From Lunularia cruciata (lineage: Eukaryota; Streptophyta; Marchantiopsida; Lunulariales; Lunulariaceae): a stretch of DNA of 64,000 nucleotides. The notes under the pieces are model-generated. The model did not search any database and was not told where the DNA came from. It saw only the letters and a list, made by a program, of their open reading frames with translations. The DNA is taken from assembly GCA_948567375.1 (NCBI GenBank), contig OX419762.1, forward strand, positions 51,503,034 to 51,567,033, given 5' to 3'. Of the stretch, positions 55,569-64,000 are shown in pieces (position 1 is the stretch's first letter; each line of letters begins with the position of its first letter). Made by a program: the position numbers and the translations under genes.

Positions 55569-56335
55569 GGTATCATGCCCACTACCCCAAGTACATCCTT
55601 GTGGTGAACTCTAAAACAAGTTCTACACCCAACACCACAAGGTGATGATTGTTATTGACCCAAAAATGAGATTAAGGATCTATATGCACTAGGCACTCTA
55701 CTTGCTTCATGAGATTAGAACTATCTACTTTAACCTCAAAAACTAACTTGGTGATTTACACTCTATTGTACTCCAAAAGAAGAAACTATTACAGATGAGA
55801 TCTTCCTACCAAATCTAGCTATTCCCACCCTTTCTTCCACCATGTTGAGCTCAATATGCTCTACCAAAACAAAGACAACCATCAAAGTTGGTAAGGTTAC
55901 TTGTAATAAGATGACATCATGTACTATACATCAAAGCTCTCTATGTAATATCCCATATTAGAATTAGACAACTTATGTTGTAGTCTATCCTTGAGTAAAA
56001 TTGGTCAACTATCTCATACAAAGGTATGCCTTGCAAAGGCTTGCTCTAGCCTTCCACTAGAACTCTTGCAAGTTCTTCAACTTATCAATGTGCACTCCTT
56101 GGTAGTTTTACCTCAGCCATTAGAAGAACTCTCCTTAAGATTAAACCTTAGTATTCCACCACCTCTTATAGTGGTACTTCCATCTCTAACTAGAACACCA
56201 CCATTGGATGCACTAACACTATTAGAACTAGAACTTGTGGGTACTACTTATCAACCTCTAAAAACTAAGCCTAAGGTGATAGAGATGTAGTTTGGAGACC
56301 AATACTATCTCTATAGGTCCATCTCTTCCAAGTGT

Positions 56336-57100
56336 ACCCACTTGTGATACCTCATCTCTTTTCAAAGTGCACTTTTTTTTTCAAATTCCTTAGTTTACTT
56401 AGAAATTTGAAGAAATAGCCTGTCAACAAAGAAGAAAGAAGGATTATTGCCATTTGTCTTTGACCCCAAGAGAAATTGCACCTTAAAGGAGAAAGATGAT
56501 ACAAGAGATTTGCAACATGGGAAGGTCAATAACTGTTTAGTAGGGAGGAGAGCCTACACCAAGGGCTTCAACAAAGAAGAATCCCTACTAAAAAAACCCT
56601 TGGCAAGGGAACCTTTCACCTTGAAAGAAGACCCTCAGCCTTGGAAAACCTTTGGCATTGAGCACCATTGTGCCTGAAAATTAAATAGTTTAGAAGGATC
56701 CTAAGGACTTAAAAGTGATGTCAATAGATCAAGAACTCCAATTGATCACTGTTTGATTGTATGGAAACATTCTCATGTATGGGATGCAATTGCTTGTATC
56801 GAGTGCACCTACCACACATTTGTAATAGTTGAACTATCAACTTAAATACTTGAGCTAAGCCAGTTCCTTTCTATTTTTGATGAATTAGACAAGTGTGAGT
56901 TGTAGCCAAGATAGAATTCTCACTACCTTAGACAAGAATTTGCATGACTTAGGACTCTAGGATGAGAGCAAGTCTTTATAAGAAGGACTTTTTAGAGAAA
57001 TGAAGGAGAAGGAAATGCCATAGTGCTTTGAGAGCCTAAGCACTACAGGCATATCAGTTGGCATCCTTGGCAATTGACGGCCACCAATGGCCTACTAGAT
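56336..57100. other. Unassigned sequence next to a pol fragment
   Basis: Begins with an abrupt switch from copy 3 gag. Contains a run of T (56370-56378) and a 76-codon open frame (56447-56677) of no recognisable family. It may be the LTR or 3' region of the adjacent Tat/Ogre-like element, but I found no matching second LTR. Confidence 0.35.
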
Positions 57101-59931
57101 AGATTTTGCAAGAAGTAAGGTGTCTACCATATTCATCAAAGTGGCACGCCTTTAATATTATAGGAAATTTTTTAGGATTAATGCAATGTCAAAGCACTTG
57201 ATCTACACTCATCCAATAAAGATCTCCCTATAGAATTGTAAAAGCAAGAGTTGACATATGAAAACTCTAATGGTAGTTCAAGGTAAATCAATTAGCACTT
57301 TTCTTGCAGATAAGTATTGTTTAATTCAATCCATCTAGGTTGACTGAGTTGTCACCATATCTCATACATAGAAGAGATGGAAACCTATATGGTTGGTATT
57401 GAGGCCATTGTTACAAGATCTCAAGAATATAGGACGAGAAATCCACATTATTGTGAGACTTGTTAAGATGGTATTCTACCATGAAGGAAAATTCTTGAAG
57501 GAGTACCTCTATTAGGCAAGTCATCTCACATGGCATGGTTTGTTGATTAGGTACTTGAAAGCTTTGTGGTCTACATGGAACGTAAAATTGTTGCCCATAA
57601 GGTAGTGTCAAAACTTTTGCATAGCAAAAATCATTCCGAGGCACTCTGGTTCTATTGTGTACTTTTCTTTTGCCAAGATGAGTTGTTAGCTAGCATAATA
57701 AATCGGATTTTCTCTCTATTTCTTATCATATTTTGCTAGGACAATGCCCATCACCATGTTAAAGGTACCCACAAAGATGTGAAAAGTGACCTCCTAGTTG
57801 AGTGCTACAATAATAAAAGCAATGACCAACTTTACTTTCAAGGTCTCAAAAACCTCAATACATTGTTTGGTCCACAAAAATTCCATTGTGGACTGTAGCA
57901 GTCCAGTTAGCTTAGTAGTTATCTTAAGTGTACATATGGACATACTGATGGCAATATCCCATACAACCTAAGAAGCATCTAAGGTTGTGTATTGTTTTGA
58001 GTATGGGAAAAATGACCTAAATTTTCTTTGGGTCTACCATGATGCTATTTTTCATAGACCAAGTGGCCTAAGAGGGGTCCATATGAGAGCAAATAAATTT
58101 TTTTGAGGATTCAAGGAAGTTCTTATGTGCCAACATATGTGTAGAATGGCTCGTAGAGCTTGAACATGGGTAGTGTAAGAACTATGTGCACACATGTTGT
58201 CAAGATAGAGCTCCATTTCCTTTTATACTTCCCCAAAGGAGTTCATCATGTATTATTGAAATGTTGCAAGAGCATTTTGTAGTCTAAACAACATCATTTT
58301 GTAGGTATAAGATCTCCCACTTGGTGATAAAGGTGGTCTTGTATTGATCCTTTGGAGAAATAGTAATTCTGTTGTAGCTAGAGTAACCATCCATAAAGGA
58401 AAAACATTGGCTATGGGCTACATTGTCTAACAAAGTGTCTATAAATAGGATTAGGAAAGGGTCCAAGATAGTTTGGGAGCTCAATTTACAAAAATCTACA
58501 CAATTGTTTTTCCTTTTTAGGGACCACTAAATCAAGGATGCACACCTTTCTTCTCTTATGAGATAGATGAACCCACACTTGAGTAATTTATCCAACTTTT
58601 CCCACACCTTTTGAGAGTAAGTATAGTTCAACTTTTATGGTTTGGATTGGATTAGAACCAGCATGCATGTAGCAATATCTTGTGTTGACATGTCTTTGGT
58701 CAACACCTATAATTTTGATGCAAAACCATCCTAGAACTCTTGAAAGAGGTCTTAGTAAGTAGGTTGTTCCATAATGCCCATAGTAGTGTTAATTATAACA
58801 CTTAAGCATTTCTTTGTTTGAGAAATATCTAGATCTTGAAATTTTCTACCACATATATGTAGAGTGGGATGGTCTCAACAAAATATTTGAGAGGTTTATC
58901 CAAAAAATAGCATTATAACTTCTCCTCATGCATGATCTTAAAGACTTCATATTATTTTACAATCCTCTTTGTAGGTTTTCTTTTGGCATCAAGAATGATG
59001 GTGCAAGATGGGAGACTTGTCTTTTCAGAGTGATCTAAAAGGATTGTGTCAACAACCATAAGTTTTGTTTCACTATCTCTTGGAATAATAGCGTTATAGT
59101 GAGGCATTTGTCAAGATAGAGGCATTCTTCATCTATTTCTTCACCTTGGCAATCAATGTCATCTTTGGTATAGAAGCAGGAGGTAGTTAAGGTCTCTTGA
59201 GTATGCTCTTAAGTGTAAGGAAGGGAAAACATGGCATGGCAAAAGGGTCCAATTTTCAATGTTAAGGAGAAGAATAAGGCCATTGCAATGTAGTTGTTTG
59301 AGACCACTCATTTCTTCTTCCATTATGAAAAGACAATTAGTTGCAATTTCCTCATCATTATCAATGTGAGTAGGACTCCATGCATCAATATTGAAACTTG
59401 GTTTTCCTTCTTGATTTGAGCTGGATAGATGTTTAGTTGGATACATTAGGAGCATCATATGTTTCAACTTTTTCCTAAAGGCTAACTTGCTAGTTTGCCA
59501 TGAGGTGATGACATATTTATCTACTAGCCAAAGAACTCTCAATAAGAGTGGGAACTATGGCAAAGTGGGTGTGTATCTATGCCTAAGTAATCAATCAAGA
59601 AGGTTGTTCTCAAACAAGGATGGGCACTTTGGACAATAGGCCAAGAGGGCAATGTCTTCTTCCATTGGCCATGCAAAGGAAGGTGGAAGTTTTGATCATC
59701 TCCTTTAAACCAAGGGTTTCCATTACACCCTTGCTCATGATGTTTACCAAGGATCCCAAGTCAATATGGCAGTTTGGAATAACACTCTCTTTGATGATTA
59801 CGAGGAAATTTAGGTCAAGGACTTTTGTGTACAACACGTGATGGTCCATTGAAATTTTCTCAACCATGGTAGTGTGTCGGGCTCTAGGATGGATTGGATT
59901 GCTCTTATTTTGAATAGGTTGAGTTCTTATG
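57101..59931 (-). pseudogene. Decayed Tat/Ogre-like pol: protease, RT, RNase H
   Basis: Minus strand order: protease near 59800 (HIDLGSLVNIMSKG, the D-x-GS-x-NIM form of Tat/Ogre elements), a long degraded stretch (59542-58500), and RT at 58484-58284 (CFSFMDGYSSYN and KTTFITKWE). In a second frame this continues as YTYKMMLFRLQNALATFQ, with a degraded YLDN at the catalytic site. RNase H/connection remnants lie at 57644-57411. Interrupted at 59932 by the H2 LTR, so gag is not seen. Confidence 0.7.
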
Positions 59932-60285
59932 TGTAACAATATAGAATTTAGCGATGAAGTTAGATAGGGCTAACAAACTAGCAAACATGCTAAATTAGCC
60001 AAGAATATTCCAAAAGTATCTAAGAAGCTTCCAACTAGCTTAGCTTGCATGCCAAGTAGGCATCTTCTAGAAAGAAGCTTCTTGAGAAGCTTCCCGATTA
60101 ACTTGGCTTGCACTCCAAGAAAGTGGCTCAAGGAAGCTTCTTGAGAAGCTTCCTAAAAGCCTTGTATGTTCCCTATAAATACCAAAGCCAAAGCTCATGG
60201 TAGGTATTTGGAGTTTTCATTCATTGAAGTGTCCCAATGTGATCTTCCATTCTCTTATTTCTCTCTTTGGTCTTGGTCCTTTATA
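59932..60285 (+). repeat. 5' LTR of element H2
   Basis: 354 bp, TGTAACAATATAG to GGTCCTTTATA. TATA box candidate TATAAAT at 60174-60180. Confidence 0.85.
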
Positions 60286-60297
60286 TAGTATTAGAGC
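60286..60297 (+). promoter_or_regulatory. Primer binding site of H2, mutated
   Basis: TAGTATTAGAGC against the initiator-Met TGGTATCAGAGC; both differences are G-to-A or C-to-T. Confidence 0.75.
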
Positions 60298-60459
60298 AAG
60301 AATGCAATAGATGGAATTTATGGACCACCAAATCCATTTTCACTAAACCATGAGGATTTTTATGTCCAAGTACTACCCAAACATTATTTCACACAATTCA
60401 TCACTTCACATTTTGGGTAGAATTTTCTAAATGCAATCACCTTGTCCGAGGAACCCTTG

Positions 60460-62540
60460 TGTGACAACCTAGCAAATATCACTTTTGCGGTAATTGGGTA
60501 AGTAAAGTTTGTTCCTATAGAGATACTGGTCAGAAATGTCCAAATACAAAGCAAAGTAACAACTTTAGTTCTTCTTGGTTGCGTCTTTAGTTGCTCAAGT
60601 AGAAACCACACCCAGAAGAGAGTAACAAGCACTGATTTGCAGTCTTGTCACAAATTAAAACTTCTTAATCACAACTCCATCAAATCTTTCCAAACAATCT
60701 TGATTCTAATGATTCAAGCTCTCCCAAAAATGGCACTTCAATGCAAAACAACTTTGCCTCAGAATTTTGTTCCACCCCTCCACTTCTCTTACCTTACTTG
60801 GCCCTGATTCATACTTTGCCTTACGTTTGGAGCAGACACCCCTCTGAATTGTAACTCTCTTTTCCTCCTACTATGGAACTTTGTCTTCCAATTTTGATTA
60901 CCTTCCTCCTCCATCTCCATCTTGGCTTCCTCCTCTTTGGGTACCGATTGCATCTCTACTCCATCATCACTGGCACTACTCGTGTCCCCACTCTAAAGCG
61001 TGAACTCAGGTTCTTCCTCCTTCTCCGAGTCTTCAGACTTGCACTCAGCCTCCCCTTCCAACTCTTTGTTTGACAATGCGATTACCACCAATTCTCTCCT
61101 CGGGTTCACCTTTCTAGCTTTCCAAGGTTGCGCCTTCTCTACTTCTTCTTCTTCTCCTTGTCAACTCCTCTTCTTTGACTTTAGAGTACTCATCTTCAAT
61201 TGCACACTCTGCCCTGTCTGCTCGTAGACTCATCGCTACTCCTGATTTGCAGGATGTACTATCCGCATTAACATCTTTTCTCAAGTCGGGTTGGAAATGA
61301 GACACCATCTTGTGTCTTTCCACCGCATTGAGTAAGTTCAGCCCCAAATAGAAGTGGGCTGCAAATGGCACAATGTAATGTGGAGGCAACTTTTCTTGCA
61401 AATTCTACATCATCTATCGAGTCCTCTGATGGAAACACTTTGCCCAATGAATTGGCTCTCTTGCAAACATCTTATGGAAGAACACCGCTTGGTACTTCAT
61501 CATATAGGTTGTTCTCTCCGGCTTCAAGATCACTATTAGAGCACTCACAATCCTCCTCTTAACACGATCCTTATAGCTCTCCACTTTGTAGCCATTCTTT
61601 GTGCGCTTCAAAGAAAAGGCATCTCTCACTTCTTGGGTTTCTTTGGCTACTTCTCCCTTCCCCAAGAACATGGCACCATGCTCTATGCCTGCTTCTCTCC
61701 CAAGTACTAATCTCCAATCCGACTCTGTCTATCGAGCCGGATTTCCTCTCTTCTCTTCTTCCTCAGGGCCATCAAGATAGTTTCTCTCGATGATCTTAGT
61801 CATGAAACCTAGAAAACAACATTCCAGTTCCATGCCAAGAATGTGATCCAAAGACTGCTCAAGACCTCAATTCTTATAATCACATCTAACCTCCAAATTG
61901 CATATTTCTCACTATGAATTTGGAGTTCTTCTTCCCCCCTCCCATCTTTCTCTCTTCCACTTTGGGTTGGGGCTTTTTTTCCTACTAATTCTTGGATTAA
62001 CTCTCTCGACTTCCTCTTGACACACCAGTGTGTCTTTGACTACACTTCCCTTCCCACAATCTCTTGTAGGACAAATCTTAACATTGATGGAAAATTGCTT
62101 GTCATTGCTTTGTCTTTAACTTGAATTTTATAATGCCTTTAATTTTAAATTGAAAGAAAGACGCCCCTTCTGTCTTTCTTTCACTTCAATTTTCTACCAT
62201 AAATCACACCTCTTGCATGCTCTTGTCATTGTCAATTGTCCCTCATGTGTATGACCGCTGTTTTTGTGAACGGTACCTTCTTGAATGTCTTGCCCTGAAG
62301 GAAAGTTGTTACACTATCCTTGCTTCTGGTTGAGCACCCCCGAGACAAAGTCTCCTTAGTTTGGGTTGCATGTTGACAGTGCAATTTCAAGTACCTCGCC
62401 TTCTGACACAAAGTCACTTTACCTTGAGTTACACCCCAAGGACACCTTTCTTTGCCTTCTTCTGCAATACAGGTGCAATTTGACTTTGTTTGTACACTTC
62501 CTCTTCAGAAATAAGAAAAAAACAAAATGTGGGCACCACA
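60460..62540 (-). mobile_element. Insert G: shortened giant solo LTR
   Basis: Left end TGTGACAACC, right end GGGCACCACA, 2081 bp. TSD CCTTG (60455-60459) and CCTTA (62541-62545). Contains part of the coiled-coil protein gene in reverse: 61671-61414 holds RRIVSALIVILKPERTTYMMK, and 61401-61114 holds PPHYIVPFAAHFYLGLNLL. Confidence 0.87.
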
Positions 62541-63590
62541 CCTTAGTACTTCCAAGGTGTGGTACCCATGGACAACGGTGGATGTGTTGCATCTATGTGT
62601 TACTAAATCAGATAAATTGAGAGTAGTGTGAAAGAGTAGTAGCCATAGCAACAATGCTTGAGGTTATCATTGCTATGCAGCAACAAATTGAGCACCTTAC
62701 TTGATTGTTGGATGAACAAGACAAACAATGATAAGAGCACATAGAGAGAGCACCATTTTGAGAAGGAGAAGATAGAATCCAATTTCCAATACCCAAGGAA
62801 TTTGATAATAAGAATCTCTTGGGCACAATGGAGAATTTTGTATTTTACTATGAATATTATTTCAAGGCTACAAATCTTCAAGATGAATAAAAACTATTAA
62901 TAAAAACTATTTCTCTTAGCTCCAAGCCAATTGGATGGAGTAGCAAAGCTATGATGGTGATTCCGAGTTGAGTGAGCTAAAAGGAAGTTTGATGTACCAA
63001 TCTTGACATGGAAGATTCAAGGGTGAAAAAAATGGGCAATTCCAAGCAATAAATGGCACATGAGCTACATGAGATAAGTTGCCAAAGTTGAAACAAATTG
63101 GTTATGTAAGAAGCTATCATGCAATTCCAAAACACCATTATGCAAATTCTAGATAAAATAGATGATGAAACTCTAGATTGATTTGTGAGGGGCTTGAAGT
63201 CATGAACCAAATTAGAAGTGACTATGTGAGAGCTTAAATACTTGGAAGAAGCCATGCAGCTAGAAGAGCACGTTGATTCCTTGGTTGTAACAACTTGGTC
63301 TTAACCTCGACCTTCAAAAAAACAACTAGCACATTATACATGTGTGGAGGAGCCAACAACGATGGAGATTGATGTTATCCAACATCCACTATACCAAGGG
63401 AGCACCACTTGGTACAAAAAATTGGAAAAGATTGTGGTAAAATGGCAGTTGCTTTTATTGTTGCTAGATTAGACATTGCATTGTGAATGTCCACTCAAGA
63501 ATGGGTGATTTTGTCAAATTTTCCAAATGGAGGTTGTGGAGAAAAATGATCAAGAATGAGAAATCCTAGAAAGAGATTTCAAGCCACCTA
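62541..63590 (+). pseudogene. Gag of element H2
   Basis: Continues H2 after G. A capsid-like region lies at 62740-63250. The zinc knuckle near 63450 (CFYCC then TAG then IRHC) is damaged by TAG in place of CAG and a frameshift. Matches H gag at 43510-44660. Confidence 0.72.
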
Positions 63591-63598
63591 CTGGGAAC

Positions 63599-63960
63599 TT
63601 GATTAGTTCCAAAGGGATTGAAGGTTCAACCTGTGCAAGTTTGCTTCACTTGCAAGATACAATATCTAATCGTGGTTGTAGGATTTTGGTTGATTTTGGA
63701 AGTTCAAAGAATTGCATGTCTATGCAATTAGAAAAGGAATTGGGTATTTTTATCAAGCCAATAATTGGAAATAGATTAATAATGGTGGATGGTAGAAAGT
63801 GTTCTGCATTTTGTACCACATTTTGTTACCTTCAAGATTGGGAAGGAGTATTTGGAGTGTATGAGGTTTGTAGTGGCACCTCTGCACTATGATATCATTT
63901 GGGGTTTGATGTGTCTTGAACATCATAAGGTTCAATTTGATTGGAATCAATGACAATTCA
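63599..63960 (+). pseudogene. Retropepsin of element H2
   Basis: CRILVDFGSSKNCMSMQ gives the active site near 63685. A frameshift near 63810 breaks the C-terminal half, whose VVAPLHYDIIW-type end lies in another frame. Same Asp-Phe-Gly form as element H. Confidence 0.8.
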
Positions 63961-64000
63961 AGTACAACACCAAGGTAGGAATTTTTTATTAGGTTGTCTA

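Larger units (their letters stand above)
52190..56335 (-). mobile_element. MTase-gypsy copy 3: gag fragment, split by element F
   Basis: 52190-52600 aligns with copy 1 5530-5940 (gag linker and coiled coil). 55569-56335 aligns with copy 1 from about 5945 to 6740 (zinc-knuckle side to capsid). Both are minus strand with many stops. No protease, methyltransferase or pol of this copy is present in the window. Confidence 0.78.
59932..64000 (+). mobile_element. Element H2: second H-family chromovirus, plus strand, runs off the right edge
   Basis: 5' LTR 59932-60285, primer site 60286-60297, gag from about 60300, interrupted by giant solo LTR G (60460-62540), then gag 62541-63590 and protease from 63599. 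It aligns with element H in reverse. RT and beyond are outside the window. Confidence 0.85.

Noticed and set aside
56447-56677. 76-codon open frame as a gene
   Set aside because: Single short frame in decayed sequence, no motif, no second copy in the window to show conservation.
1-64000. CRISPR arrays, rRNA, tRNA genes, prokaryotic operons
   Set aside because: No regularly spaced short repeats, no rRNA-like or cloverleaf sequences noticed; tRNA similarity is limited to the primer binding sites.

Overview
The window looks like plant nuclear DNA made almost entirely of LTR retrotransposons nested inside one another. I see no convincing host gene, rRNA, tRNA or CRISPR array. The evidence is decayed Ty3/gypsy polyproteins (gag zinc knuckles, retropepsin, RT, RNase H, DDE integrase), LTRs with TG...CA ends and about 5-bp target-site duplications (TSDs), tRNA-type primer sites, and plant-style chromovirus and Athila/Tat-like elements. 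The species cannot be read from the sequence. A large, repeat-rich land-plant or related streptophyte genome fits best.

The most interesting element is an unusual Ty3/gypsy family, here called the MTase-gypsy. Its polyprotein reads gag - protease - C5 cytosine DNA methyltransferase - RT - RNase H - integrase - PHD finger. Three copies are present. Copy 1 is on the minus strand (1-8890); it is the best preserved and runs off the left edge in its PHD finger. Copy 2 is on the plus strand (9793-51930) and is split by nested insertions. Copy 3 is a minus-strand gag fragment (52190-56335, split by another insertion). The methyltransferase has motifs I, II, IV, VI, VIII and IX/X in canonical order, as in DNMT3 and unlike DRM. 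The PHD finger is complete in copy 2 except for one Cys-to-Tyr change. An element carrying both a DNA-methylation writer and a probable histone reader is the main candidate for a little-described system.

Layout: 1-8890 MTase-gypsy copy 1. 8890-9792 3' end of a chromovirus (chromodomain, polypurine tract, 737-bp LTR). 9793-10801 copy 2 5' LTR with a 414-bp solo LTR inside, then its primer site. 10802-11484 solo LTR of the Athila-like family. 11485-13247 copy 2 leader and gag. 13248-23192 Athila-like element A (minus), containing giant-LTR insert C (20181-22298). 23193-27250 copy 2 gag end, protease, methyltransferase and RT start, with an Athila-family solo LTR at 24143-24823. 27251-48874 chromovirus H (minus). 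H contains a solo chromovirus LTR (29502-42014), which contains Athila-like element B (29833-41619), which itself contains another solo LTR (29974-30705) and giant solo LTR D (36968-40750). The right LTR of H contains giant solo LTR E (44896-48677). 48875-51930 the rest of copy 2, ending with integrase, PHD finger and 3' LTR. 51932-56335 duplicated LTR tip and copy 3, split by giant-LTR element F (52601-55568). 56336-59931 a decayed Tat/Ogre-like pol fragment. 59932-64000 a second H-family chromovirus (plus), split by giant solo LTR G (60460-62540).

Most joints are supported by TSDs and by continuity of the interrupted sequence, so insertion order can be read: MTase-gypsy copy 2 is the oldest layer; A and H entered it; the solo LTR entered H; B entered the solo LTR; D entered B. 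The giant-LTR family is also notable. Its LTR is about 3.78 kb with a TATA box and a coding region for a long, charged, coiled-coil-rich protein that I do not recognise. All coding regions carry stops or frameshifts, so nothing here is likely to be an intact active element. The decay pattern (TAG for CAG, CG to TG or CA) fits long-term cytosine methylation followed by deamination.
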